A stretch of DNA of 64,000 nucleotides, taken from positions 30,267,388 through 30,331,387 of the forward strand of contig NC_079230.1 of assembly GCF_029633865.1 (NCBI RefSeq). Reading direction: 5' to 3'. This document shows, piece by piece, positions 35,200 to 46,020 of the stretch (the first letter of the stretch is position 1; each line of letters starts with the position of its first letter). A program made the translations under genes and the position numbers. The DNA is from Lampris incognitus. Its lineage: Eukaryota > Chordata > Actinopteri > Lampriformes > Lampridae. The notes under the pieces were generated by a model. That model was not told the DNA's origin and ran no database searches. It saw only the letters and a program-made list of their open reading frames with translations.

Positions 35200-36489
35200 C
35201 AGGGGTAGATACAGATCAGCTGTTATATCTTGACATAGTGTTTTCTCATCATTACCTAGCCATACTGCATGTTACATCATGTTTACCTCACGTTACCTCT
35301 TTTTACATGTGAAATCCTGTGAGTGATGAAGACTAGCCAACCCTATGAGTGACGAAGAAGAGCCAACACCACATACTGCAGCATCAGGGACTGCCCCCTC
35401 TTCCCCTCGCTATCTGATCTGGCTCTTGACTAGATCCCCTTCTCTAAATGTGGAATAATAAAAACAAAAAAAGGATGGAGGAAAACTGGTTAGAGTCCAA
35501 ATTGAAAGAGCCCAAATGCTCAGTCTGTAGTGTTGAGATGGGGGGGGGGGGGGCTTTGTTACATTCTCCCTTGGCCCGGTTTCACTCTGCTCCTAAACCA
35601 GACCCCCTTCTCTCAGGACAAACAAGCATGTCTTGCCTTTTTTTGTCCATCATTTACTTTCCTATACCTGCTAATTGGTAATTCGTTAAGATGGAAAGAA
35701 TGAGCGTGACATGGGAGGAAGATGAAGGTAGTAGGGCGAGAGGGAGGATGAAGGAAGAAGCACAGTGAATGGGCATCCCCATATCCTCATCAGTAAACCA
35801 CAAAGATGAGTCACTGGTCCTGTTGCGAGGCACAAGTTCTGGAGCGCGGCCACGAGCCCCACGCACTGCTCATGCTCTCCAGCTCCAACAACGCTACACC
35901 TCCTCTGACGCCGGGCGACACCGGCACATGCGGCGCCACCTAGAGTGTGCATACGTGTGTGCGCGCGAGTTGTCAGGCAGATTTTTCTAGAAACCAAATA
36001 GGATTATTTCTTTTTTTGAGGGTGGGTGGGGGTGGGGGTGGGGGGCAAAGAGACAGACACAGCCAGAGGAAAAATGGAAACACCACCCGGCTTTTCGGGG
36101 TCACGCCAAAAAAATCATTTAACCGCTAACACCCCACTTGCACCTTCTATACCGTTTGTGTGTGTGTTCTATAGATAACCTCACAGGAATCCAGTCCTAA
36201 TCGTTCACCACCTATGTTCCCATCTATTATCAATGTCAACCTTTTCCTCCATCTATTACTTTCTGACCAAAAATTACCAGAGAATTGCTGTGGCCTTGAA
36301 CACCCCCCCCCCCACCTCTGTCCTTCCTACCCTCCCGCCCACCTGTCATTTTCTTTCTTGTCTTTGCATGGAGATACAGCCCTCGCTCAACCCGTTCCGA
36401 GTTCTCATCTGTTCTTTTATCTACCCCCTGCTCTCAGCAACTATTGCTTCCTCGGTTTCGTTCTATCTGACCTCCACTTCTCCAGCCAT
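34279..36489. other. Intergenic, no supported gene
   Basis: Contains a GT microsatellite (35160-35198) and G-rich runs (35540-35553, 36020-36045). No coding exon recognised. Part of it may be rab1b 3' UTR; a minus-strand AATAAA occurs at about 34587-34592, but the distance makes it uncertain. Confidence 0.45.
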
Positions 36490-36708
36490 CTCCATCTCCG
36501 CCCCACAGAGATGGGGACAGGGCAGTGGTTGGCACCACAGCCATCTCCATCTCTGCCCCACAGAGATGGGGACAGGGCAGTGGTTGGCACCACAGCCATC
36601 TCCATCTCTGCCCCACAGAGATGGGGACAGGGCAGTGGTGGGCACCACAGCCATCTCCATCTCTGCCCCACAGAGATGGGGACAGAGCAGTGGTTGGCAG
36701 GTTATAAG
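36490..36708. repeat. 55-bp minisatellite with hairpin-forming unit, 4 copies
   Basis: Four units of 55 bp. Each contains the 9-bp inverted pair ccatctctg and cagagatgg around a cccca loop, followed by ggacagggcagtggttggca. Confidence 0.92.
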
Positions 36709-36886
36709 TTGTCATCAGGAGTCGTTGCTTTAGGCCCAGTGAAGAGGAGGAGGAGGAGGAGGAGAGAAATCAAGGAGAGGCTGAATCCTGGTCAGTGGCA
36801 GCGGTGGTTGTACAGGAGCTGCTGACGGAGGAGCTGGGGGGAGTATCCGGGGGGGGAGTATCCGGGGGGGGGGCATTAGCGTCCTT

Positions 36887-37081
36887 TTAACAGCAACCCC
36901 CTCCAGACTGCCTGACAGGGGTGCTCTCGATTTTCAGGTTGGGTTTGTCCCCACCAGCCGTGGCCCCAGGACCCATGCGTTTCTTGATCTCGGCCGCCAT
37001 GGTCATGAAAGCCTGCTCCACGTTGGTGGCGTTCTTGGCGCTGGTCTCCAGGAAGGGGATGGCCAAGGAGTCGGCAAACTC
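36887..37081 (-). CDS. rab1b: rab1b exon 6 (C-terminus)
   Basis: Acceptor read on the minus strand ends ttgcag before GAGTTTGCC. It gives 64 codons plus TAA. It contains the G5 guanine-binding motif ETSAK, the conserved [20 protein letters not shown] helix, the hypervariable tail, and the terminal GGGCC, a double-cysteine prenylation site. SLAIPF replaces the usual SLGIPF, a mild change. Confidence 0.97.
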   Translation of the reverse strand, partial: EFADSLAIPFLETSAKNATNVEQAFMTMAAEIKKRMGPGATAGGDKPNLKIESTPVRQSGGGCC

Positions 37082-37455
37082 CTGCAAGGGCACGGGGGGA
37101 CAAAAGGAGTTGTCAACTTGTTTTCAGTGTTATTCAGTTATGATATTGTAAGAAAAAAAAACGTTCTCACACAATATACTCCAAATGTGTTGCACTGACA
37201 GTATTCTCAGAAGTATAAATACATAACTACGTAATGTTACTCGGAATGACGGGACAGACGCATTGCGAGCCCACCCTTGTTCAAGCCACTATTTTTATCC
37301 ATGGGGGCCGTTCCAACAGAAAAGCTCTCTACACACTGAAAAACAAACGCTCTGTGTTGAACCTCTACAGGAATGACAGCCTTCGTCCAGCTGGTCTTCT
37401 CCCATGTCAATCATCATTAGTATAAAGACGCTCGTGGTTGCTGGTGCAAACCCAC

Positions 37456-37587
37456 CTTGGCTGTTGTGTAGTCGACGACTTTCTTGGTGGTGAGGTCACA
37501 TTTGTTGCCCACCAGAAGCTTGTTGACGTTTTCACTAGCGTAGCGGTCGATTTCTTGAAGCCACTGTTTCACGTTGTTGTAGGACTC
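37456..37587 (-). CDS. rab1b: rab1b exon 5
   Basis: Forty-four codons, phase 0 at both ends, between tgcag and gtgggt on the minus strand. It reads [20 protein letters not shown], then [20 protein letters not shown] and TTAK. NKCD is the G4 motif that gives guanine specificity (residues 121-124 of the product). Confidence 0.97.
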
Positions 37588-37799
37588 CTGCAAAACAACA
37601 CAAGTAGACCACATGGCTGAAGGCTGGCTTTCAGTCTGCCAGACACAGAATCCCAGTCACGTCCATTCCACTTACAACCAGTCCACCTGTCTTTGCTGAA
37701 CCACAGGTTCTAGGAAGGACAAACTTCAGCCAGTGCCAACCGTACAACTCTGCCAAATGTCTTGATGCCCAGTAACCCAGGTCACCCAGGTAAGGACAC

Positions 37800-39085
37800 C
37801 ACAGAGAGTTGAATCGGTTCATCTGGACACGTTTACTGAGAGAAACATTTCATCACTCATCTAATGCCCCTTTTCCACTGCATGGTACCGGCTCAACTCG
37901 ACTCAACTCTACTCGCTTTTTTTGGTTTTCCACTGGGCAAAAGTTAGGGATAGTACCTGGCACTGGTACCAGGTCCTTTTTTTGGTACCACCCCCGTCGA
38001 GGTTCCAAGTGAGCTGAGCGGATATGAAAAGACATGAAAACACCACGATAAATAAATTAATCAAACAGATTCAATCTAAATACAAATAAATATAAATATA
38101 CGTATATTTATTCATATTTATTTAAATATAAATAAATCTTAAAAATAAAAACTAGTCAACACGCCCACAGATCACCAGCGGGGGGCTCCGCCGTGAGGGG
38201 ATACTATCTGCAGTGGAAAACGAAATCCCAAAAAGTAAAGCGAGTAGAGTCGAACAGAGTTGAGCCAGTACCATGCAGTGGAAATGGGGCATAAGTGACC
38301 TCTTCGGTCTCAACTGACTGCAGGTGTCCCCACCCTTATGAACAATACAGTTGCATCATGACTTAAAACAACGACCAGCTTCATATGCAAATATGGGTGT
38401 GACCATTAACTAGAGTTACAATGGCCATGTGTACTATTGACAGAGGGTTGGGGAATAGTTGCAGTCACAGCATTGTAAGATGGCAACAGATGTACTCTTA
38501 GGGCCCCCCCCCCCCCCCCCCGGTTCAGGGACGGTTGTTCCCTCTTCACATAGATGGGCTCTTTTCACTACCCGTTCAAACCAGCGTTCCTCCCTATCAA
38601 GGATGTGCACATCCTCATCCTTGAAAGAGTGGCCACTGGTCTGTAGATGGTGCAGACTGTGGAGTCCTGGTCTGACATGTTAGCTCTCCTATGTTGTGCC
38701 GTCCTCTTGGCCAGCGTCTGTTTGGTTTCCCCAATGTACAAGTCTCGGCAATCCTCCTGGCGCTTAACAGCTATACTATATTGCTCCGTTTGTGCCGAGG
38801 GACCCAATCCTTGGGGTGGACCAACTTCTGGCCCAGCGCGTTTTGGGGTTTGAGAGCAACTGGGACACGGTGTTTGGAAAATACACATCTCAAATGTCCG
38901 ACACTCCCATCACATACGGAATCACCACTGGTTTAGACTTAGACAGCTGTTGTCCTTCTCCTCTCTTCAACCGGGTGGTGCACTGTTTGGGCATCTTCCT
39001 GGCTTCGACAAACGCCCAGTTAGGATAACCACACTTAACCAGGGCCTGTTTAATGTGGGACTTCTCCCCTTCCCTGGTCGCTGTG
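37800..39085 (-). mobile_element. Penelope-like retroelement fragment with GIY-YIG domain
   Basis: Minus-strand coding remains between about 39080 and 38500 read HIKQALVKCGYPNWAFVEAR, PVVIPYVMGVS and DCRDLYIGETKQTLAKR followed by AQHRRAN. This is the linker and GIY-YIG endonuclease domain typical of Penelope-like elements. Stops and frameshifts break the frame, so it is dead and lacks most of the reverse transcriptase. Its 3' flank (38460-38292 continuing at 37864-37800) has a homologous inverted fragment at 40190-40415. A MITE has inserted at 37865. It lies in the large rab1b intron, same strand as the gene. Confidence 0.82.
37865..38291. mobile_element. MITE, PIF/Harbinger-like, 427 bp
   Basis: Long terminal inverted repeats of about 50 bp start tgcccc, then tttccactgcatggtacc. 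They are flanked by TAA on both sides (37862-37864 and 38292-38294). The homologous Penelope fragment near 40340 (read in reverse complement) shows the uninterrupted sequence catctaagtgacc, which confirms the 3-bp duplication. TAA duplication fits PIF/Harbinger. No transposase frame inside. Confidence 0.9.
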
Positions 39086-39095
39086 TCGGTGGCAG

Positions 39096-39195
39096 CGTTG
39101 TAGTCGAGTCACTAAATCTCAAGTCCGAGTCAAGTCTCAAGTCCCCAGTGTTCAAGCCCGAGTCCCCAAAGAAGAGTCTGAGTCAAGTCCCCATT
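39096..39195. repeat. Partial AGTC-rich palindromic MITE
   Basis: Starts gcgttgtagtcgagtcacta and continues with aagtccgagtcaagtc motifs. Related to the complete element at 39337 but lacks the right arm. Confidence 0.7.
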
Positions 39196-39336
39196 ACCAC
39201 CGTAAAAAAGCTGACATACAAATAAAAAAGGTCTACATGAACAAAAATGACAGCTGTCACCACTTCAAAGGGAGTTTATTTACTTCATGACACAATAGCC
39301 AAATAAACGCACTCGCAAGCATGTCCACACACACCA

Positions 39337-39482
39337 GTGTTGTAGTCGAGTCACTAAACCTCGAGTCCCGAGTCCCCAGTGTTCGAGTCCGAGTCATCAG
39401 TGCTCAGGTCCAAGTCACGAGTCCTGATTTTCAGGACTCGAGTCTGACTCGAGTCCGAGTCCTGGACTCGAGTACAACACTG
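39337..39482. mobile_element. Short palindromic AGTC-rich MITE
   Basis: Ends are inverted repeats (agtgttgtagtcgagt at left, actcgagtacaacact at right) and the interior is built of gagtccgagtc motifs in both orientations around tcctgattttcagga. Non-coding; family not named. Confidence 0.75.
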
Positions 39483-39874
39483 GTCGGGGGGGACGTTGTC
39501 AGCTCGGTGGTACAGCAACCTGATGACTCCTAGTTTGTGATCCAGTGGATGATGAGAGTCAAACCTTAAGTACTGATCAGTATGTGTTGTTTAGAGTAAA
39601 CGTCACCAATCAAATGGCCCCCATCACCAATTGCCCAAGATGAATTTTAACCCAGGTGTTGTCCACAAATCTGAACCAATGGTTAAAATTTAAATCTCAG
39701 GACGTGCCACATCTAACCAACCACATAACTCTGTGGACAACTGCATCGAGTTCACCAGGGAGGATGTGAAAAATGACAGATCAGCCTTCTTGCACTGTGA
39801 AACTGCAACTGGTGATGGGGGACATGCAATCTGTTCGAATACAGGACAAACAGCAAGACTTTGCAGGACGATGT
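39483..39874. other. rab1b intron, no gene
   Basis: No recognised exon or element. Confidence 0.45.
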
Positions 39875-39881
39875 ATGACAG

Positions 39882-40006
39882 AGTCCTGTGATGGCCTGGC
39901 TGCCTGTCCAGGGTGTCTCCCCGCCTGCCGCCCAATGACTGCTGGAATAGGCTCCAGCATCTCGCGACCCCGATTGGGATAAGCGGCTTGGATAATGGAT
40001 GGATGG
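39882..40006 (+). mobile_element. Family 2 retroposon, 5'-truncated copy g
   Basis: 3' part only, ending ggatggatgg. It is flanked by atgacag at 39875-39881 and 40007-40013, a clear target duplication around a truncated copy. Confidence 0.88.
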
Positions 40007-40189
40007 ATGACAGATTTAATGTCCTCTCATTATGGGTTTCTGACACTAAAAGGTATAGAACTTAAATATAATGGGAATCGGCCTTCATTAGACGCACCTT
40101 CATCCCGCCTGCAGCTTACTGCTTGCCCCTAGCCATTACAATATAGAGAAGAAGAAGAATGAAAGCCACTTTATTTTGTCATTGTACAA

Positions 40190-40415
40190 ATTCTACATCG
40201 TATAACTATTACCCAATCCTCTGTGAATAGTACACATGGCCATTTAAACTCTAGTTGGTGGTCATGCCTCTCTGCATATGAAACCAGTCATTATGCAACT
40301 GTGCTGTTTATAAGGGTGGGGATACTGGCAGTCAGTTGAGACTGAAGAGGTCACTTAGATGAGCGATGAAACGTCTCTCCAGCTAAACGTTGTGTCCAGA
40401 TGAACTGATTCACCT
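40190..40415 (+). mobile_element. Penelope-like element terminal fragment, inverted copy
   Basis: Matches, in opposite orientation, the 37800-38460 flank of the Penelope-like element (gtacacatggccatt, ctagttggtggtca, gtttataagggtgggga, gatgaaacgtctc). It provides the uninterrupted version of the MITE target site. Confidence 0.8.
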
Positions 40416-40621
40416 TTCTGTGACTTTCTTACCTGCATTACTGATCATGCATAAAGACTTCGTTGTACAAGGTTACAACAAAATTTCGTTTTCTGCATGT
40501 AAGCCATCCTATTGTATAGGAGCAGTGGGCAACTGCAGCACCCAGGGACCATCTCCAGTTCTTCTTTCCACTGCTTTGCTCGGGGGCACAGGCAGGAGTA
40601 TTAACCCTAACATGCATGCTT

Positions 40622-40736
40622 TTTTGATGGTGGGAGGAAACCCACACAGACACAGGGAGAACATGCAAACCCCACACAAAAAGGACCTGGGATAGCCTTG
40701 GGGTTCGAACCCAGGACCTTCTTGCTGAGGTAACAG
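40622..40736 (-). mobile_element. Family 2 retroposon, fragment h
   Basis: Minus-strand head fragment: cagcaagaaggtcctgggtt and box B gggttcgaacccc, then gtttgcatgttctccc. It lacks both the extreme head and the 3' part. Confidence 0.8.
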
Positions 40737-40892
40737 CGCTTTTTTTTCTTTTTTTGAGAAGAATATATATGCTATGCTTGAATAAAAGGTTAGGAGAAAA
40801 AATTATGTAGGCAGGACCAGCAATAAATAATGAGAGCAGTCTTCAACTACTATGTTTTTTTTGTTTTGTTTTTTTGTGTTTTTTGACCAAAG

Positions 40893-41458
40893 CAGTTTAA
40901 ACTGTCCTGAGTAACGCGGAGTGTAGAAGAGAGGTCAAGAAGAGCGTGCAGGCAGGGTGGAGTGGGTGGAGAAGAGTGTCAGGAGTGATTTGTGACAGAA
41001 GGGTACCAGCAAGAGTTAAAGGGAAGGTTTACAAGATGGTTGTGAGACCAGCTATGTTATATGGTTTGGAGACAGTGGCACTGATGAAAAGACAGGAGGT
41101 GGAGCTGGAGGTGGCAGAGATGAAGATGATAAGATTTTCACTGGGAGTGATGAAGAAGGACAGGATTAGGAACGAGTATATTAGAGGGACAGCTCAGGTT
41201 GGACGGTTTGGAGACAAAGCAAGAGAGGCGAGATTGAGATGGTTTGGACATGTGTGGAGGAGAGATGCTGGGTATACTGGGAGAAGGATGCTGAGCATGG
41301 AGCTGCCAAGGAAGAAGAAAAGAGGAAGGCCAAAGAGGAGGTTTATGATGTGGTGAGGGAGGACATGCAGGTGGCTGGTGTGACAGAGGAAGATGCAGAG
41401 GACAGGAAGAGATGGAAACGTATTATCAGCTGTGGCGACCCCTAACAGGAGCAGCTAA
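40893..41458 (+). mobile_element. RTE-like LINE, 3' end copy
   Basis: Encodes the C-terminal part of the reverse transcriptase after the FADD box: GWSGWRRVSGVICDRRVPAR, VKGKVYKMVVRPAMLYGLET, SLGVMKKDRIRNEYIRGTAQ and WFGHVWRRDAGYTGRRML. One shift near RRFM breaks the end. It joins directly to the next LINE at its 3' edge. Confidence 0.88.
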
Positions 41459-42800
41459 AAATCAAATCAAATCAAATCTTAGTTTATTCAGACACAAAGG
41501 TAGGTCCATGTTAAAGACAACAACAAAGAAATACAACACAGGACAAGAACACAAAAATATAGCTAAAAACAGCAGCTCACAAGTCCACAATGATTAAAAG
41601 CTATACAGACATTTGTTCCAATGTTTCCAGAAACAAGAGGAGTACCTGGTGTCCCTTTGTGTAGGCTCCGTTAACAGCATTATAATCACATTCTTAGAAT
41701 CAATTAATCGACACATAAATGTGTACATAAAATTCCTCAACACAGCATGAAAAGTGGGAACATTACTAGTCACAAACACATGACTTGCACTTGTCCATCT
41801 TGGAAGCTTGAGCAAGATGCTAAATGCATCATTATATGCTACCTGCAGCTTTTTCATTTTCGCTTTGCTATAACTGCACCACAAGTGCGCAGTATAAAGC
41901 GGAGTACAGTTGGCCCCTAAAAAGAGCAGTTTTAACATCATCTGTACACATGTGACATTTGCGTGCCAGCATGTTGGCTTGTGCATACAGTTTGCAACAC
42001 TGGCGCTGCACATCATCGTCATCATCACATAGATCATTCCTGATGATGTGACCAGATATCTCATTTTGCTCACCACATGTAGTGCTTGGTTTGCCAAGAA
42101 GAATGAGGGAACATTTTGCTTCTGATGCTCCTTGGTTTTAGCAATCATGACAACACTCTTTTTAGAGTTAAATGTGATGTCATGCTGCACACCATAACTT
42201 GAGCAGACTCTGAGCAGTTGCTGTAGGCCAGCACTATAAGGGGACAGGAGGACTAAGTCATCAGCGTACATCAGAGGGTTATAAGATTATCCCCCACCAT
42301 ACAGCCAGTCTTACACTCTTAACTTTTTGGAGAGATCACCCATATACACATTGAAGAGAACAAGCAACAGTATTCCACCTTGTCGGACCCCATTGGTCAC
42401 TGGGAAGGGGGCAGATATACTCTTACCCCATCAGACTTGCATGGTTTGGTATGAATACCAAAAATGCAAGATCCTTATCAAATAAGAGGGGACCCCTCGC
42501 TCTTGTAGTTTAACAAACAATTTACCATGATTAACTCGGTCAAAAGCTTTTGATGCATCAAAAAGAAAAACCACATAAATACTGTAGTGGTACATCTTCT
42601 ATATTTACTAACAACTTCCTTCAGTGCATATATGCACAAATCTGTGCTGTGTTTATTTTTATAGCCAAACTGATTGTCAGTAGTTGATATATATTCTTGA
42701 AGCCTATCCAAGAGCATTCGTTCCAATACTTTGGAAGTACTTTGAAAGTAGTAGTAGTTTTGACTAAAGCAATATGAGAGTGGATAATGCCAGAGATTAC
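41459..42800 (-). mobile_element. CR1/L2-like LINE fragment, minus strand
   Basis: Minus-strand reverse transcriptase remains: GYKNKHSTDLCIYALKEV near 42650, then MYADDLVLLSPYSAGLQQLL (catalytic YADD), GANCTPLYTAHLWCSYSKAK, KLQVAYNDAFSILLKLPRW and NVPTFHAVLRNFMY. The 3' end (left) is a gatttgattt tail, typical of CR1/L2-type elements. Stops between the blocks show decay. The clade is inferred from motif style. Confidence 0.8.
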
Positions 42801-43093
42801 CATTTCAACAGTGAATAAAACTGATTGTTTAATGTTTAATTGGAAAAACGTGATTTTTTGTTATTTTGCTCCAAAATGCTGGACATCATCTTGACACACA
42901 TTAAGTCAGCACTGGAACGATGCTCAGTCCTACCATATTTTGCCCCCCCTCCCCCCCTTAATTCATGTGTTTATTTTTTGCAACATTAAACCATTCCCTA
43001 GAAATTCATTCAAAAGCTGGAAGGAAACATTGCTACTGTTGCTTTTTTTCATTTCAACTAAAAACTGCCAACCACCGGTGGACGTGAGCTCTA

Positions 43094-43240
<147 letters not shown>

Positions 43241-43727
43241 TCATCAGCAACCTTACTGAATGACTAACAACATACAGAAGTAGTATTAGCAGTTCTAGTA
43301 ACTGTTGCCTATGTCTCTTATCTTTCATGGATATATACAGTGCAGTGTATCTTGGCAACATAACCTCAACATGCTGTGTCTGTAAAACACAATAAATCTT
43401 TGACATTCTGCCTATTTGGGAGTCTACAACAGAAGTTGTTCCTTTAATAAGGCCATTTGTCTTTAGAGAGTTCCCTTGGCCAAACCAGTATCTAGTTACA
43501 CCCTGGTTTGACTATAACACACACACACACAGACTGCCTCTCACATTTTTTGACAACAGCTGGATCAAAGCTCCTAAATTGGAATGCAGTTAGGTAACTT
43601 TTTCACAGAAGCAAGCTCCTCAAGCGAAGACATCTTTATTTCATGTCTTTTAATGTAACTGGGTTAAGTAGTGGTTTCTGTGTGTGTGTGTGTGTGTGTG
43701 CGTCTCTTTTTATGTATTCAGACTCAC

Positions 43728-43823
43728 AATTTGCAGTTTGATGGTCTTGCCATCTAGCTCAATGGTGCGGATCTTAAAGTCCACTCCAATGGTGCTGATG
43801 TAGCTTTCTGTGTACGTGTCATC
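43728..43823 (-). CDS. rab1b: rab1b exon 3 (switch I)
   Basis: Thirty-two codons, phase 0: [20 protein letters not shown], then [12 protein letters not shown]. The threonine in STIGVDF is the magnesium-coordinating switch I residue, and the segment is the Rab1 effector loop. Acceptor gattcag, donor gtgagt on the minus strand. Confidence 0.97.
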
Positions 43824-43955
43824 CTGAATCGAGGGTGGTAGAAAGACAGGGGAAAGGTGACGTGAACAAACCTCGTGTCTGAAAATAGACCCGTTTAACA
43901 AGGCCGAGCAGGGGAAAAGCCAACATTTCGACATGAAGAAAGCCGAGCAACTCAC

Positions 43956-44028
43956 AGCAAACCGAAGCAGAAGACAGGACTTCCCCACACCGGAGTCTCC
44001 GATGAGCAGGAGCTTGAAGAGATAGTCA
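43956..44028 (-). CDS. rab1b: rab1b exon 2 (P-loop)
   Basis: Begins with the last base of the Tyr-5 codon, then [20 protein letters not shown] and LRFA, ending in phase 0 at donor gtgagt. GDSGVGKS (residues 15-22) is the phosphate-binding P-loop. Acceptor tatttcag on the minus strand. Confidence 0.97.
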
Positions 44029-44913
44029 CTGAAATAAAAGCATGTTAGGTCAGACCAGGGACCTGACATTTCTCGCCCTGCCATACATACCGTTTCTGAG
44101 TTCATCTGCCAGGCTTTGGTCATCCATACCCTGGTAATGCTGAGCACAAGCCACGCAGCTAATACCGACCTTGCTCACTTAACTGTGCCTCCCCGAAAGG
44201 TATTGTAGCGAAGTTGCTGCCCCGTCAGAATTGTGCCAATTGTCCTGGTTTACCCATCAGGCACTGTGTGCAGATTGTCAGTTGTTATTAAATGTTTTGT
44301 AAGTGTTTTATGTGGGTTTATGTGATTACAATTTGTTGTGGTGTAATTGCGGTTGTCATTCTGTTGTGTTGTGTAACCTTGGAAGTGAAACCCTGAACAA
44401 CTTTGTTGTTCGAGCTGATGACCCCCATGTACTGTGTCACATATCTGTAAGTTCTCGTTTCTGTGTGCGTTCAATAAAGGGGCTGCAACGTTACCTTTAT
44501 CGTCGCTTCTACGTTCGCCGCAGTACTTTGGTGAGCACATCTGCGGAAAGTGGTGTTTTCAGAGCCAAACCACAACTTGCCACACGTGTTCAGCGTCATC
44601 CTGTACCGCCGGAAGCCGCCGTGTGCTGCAGCGTGACACCGCCCGTCGAGTCGGCGTCTGGTATGACGTCACGGACGCCGAGCGTAATTGGAGCGTCGCG
44701 ATCTGCCAAGCCCCCCCCCCCCGCCGCGACTGCGCATGGGCGAAACTTCTGTAGCCGTCCAAAAGGCAACCGCGACGGGTCAACCAAGTCACACAGCTGC
44801 GCATTAAAAAACACCTTTCCAACGACCGAGTAACTGAGATTAGCGGTGAAGTTGAAACTGTAATGGTGGCCACCGTCGGTTACTACTTTTAAAAAAAATA
44901 AGAAACCATTCAA
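44029..44913. other. rab1b intron 1, no gene
   Basis: Moderately GC-rich in 44580-44770. The open frames here have no family match. Confidence 0.45.
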
Positions 44914-45085
44914 GGCCCGGGTGGCGTACCGTTGCCTACCAACGCGGGGGGGCGGGGAGGGGGGATCGGCGGTTCGAATCTCGGGCGTTATCTCCGGCTC
45001 GGTCGCAGCTGGCCGTGCCTGCGGGTGGGAAGCCGGGTGTGAAGGGTAGGGTGGTTGGCCAAGTACAAGCTGGGGAGGAAACAAA
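44914..45085 (+). mobile_element. Degenerate tRNA-derived SINE (family 1), copy 7
   Basis: Head cccgggtggcgtaccgttgc, a G-run insertion, box B ggttcgaatctc, then gggtgggaagccgggtgtga followed directly by the 3' end tggccaagtacaagctgggg. The middle is deleted. Confidence 0.75.
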
Positions 45086-45229
45086 GACATTCAAACCGAC
45101 AGAATGTGAGAAAAGGCTTCAATATGTAGAGGAGGGGGGGCAGTCGGCCGCAGGTGTCAAAGGGCTTCAGGTGGCTAGTTAGCATTAGCCAAAAAAATGG
45201 CCAGGTTTCGACGTGTCTTTGTCCCCGTC

Positions 45230-45640
45230 ACTTAGCAACGTGCCCCGGCCGGTTACCCCGCGACTCTTCACACCCGGCTCCCCGGGCCCGCACACGACGC
45301 GGCCGCTTGTGTCCGTCGAGACGCCCGACCAAGCCGGAGGCAACGCGGAGCCGCCGTTAGCACCGAGCCGTCGAGTTGACCGGCCGCCGGCGTGACGTCT
45401 CCGGGGTCGCCCGCCGACCGGGCACCCGGCCTCGCGGGCTTGCCGCGAGAGCCGGGGACGACTAAACGGTGGCACGAGCAGAACCGTCAGCTGACCGGGA
45501 GAGAGAGAAAAGGCTCGAGCCTGACACGTTCGTTAAGAGGATGTGTCCGCGCCCAGTCCGGCTCCCAGTCCGGCTCCCAGTCCGGCCCGCTGGAGCCAAG
45601 TCACACACGGTCTAACGGCCCTGGAAAATAACCGAAACCA
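45230..45640. promoter_or_regulatory. CpG-rich region at the 5' end of rab1b
   Basis: High CpG density beginning about 30 bp inside intron 1 and continuing into it (for example gccccggccggttaccccgc and gacgcggccgcttgtg), consistent with a housekeeping-gene CpG island. Part (about 45287-45360) resembles a decayed family 1 SINE in reverse orientation, which may contribute CpGs. Confidence 0.5.
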
Positions 45641-45671
45641 AACGTGGAAGCATCTTTTTAATTTTACTCAC

Positions 45672-45685
45672 TATTCAGGATTCAT
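45672..45685 (-). CDS. rab1b: rab1b exon 1 coding part
   Basis: Only 14 coding bases: ATG AAT CCT GAA TA, then donor gtgagt on the minus strand. They give MNPE and two bases of Tyr-5, completed by the first base of exon 2. This tiny exon is expected for Rab1B, whose protein starts MNPEYDYLF. The 5' UTR and promoter should lie just to the right. Confidence 0.93.
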
Positions 45686-46020
45686 GTTGGACCGACTGAG
45701 GCTCTGGCTGCGGGTTTCCGTCTGCGAGGCGACTGCTCCTCTTATTCCGCTTTCCACTCCGGCACAAAAAGATGACTTGTAGGTCTTGTTGTTCACAGGC
45801 CCTGAGATGGCTATTTACCGCCTCCTATGCCGTCCCTATTCAGTCCAGTCTACTCGACTTTAGTATTACCATGGAAAGCTAGCTGACATGTCCCTGTTTC
45901 ACCTGAGAACGTGGGGTTTATTCTCTTCCTTTACCTTCTTTTCGGTATCCGTTCTGCACTAGACGTACAAGATGGCTGCGCAAGTGCGGCAGTGACGTCA
46001 AATGACGTGACGCTACAGAC

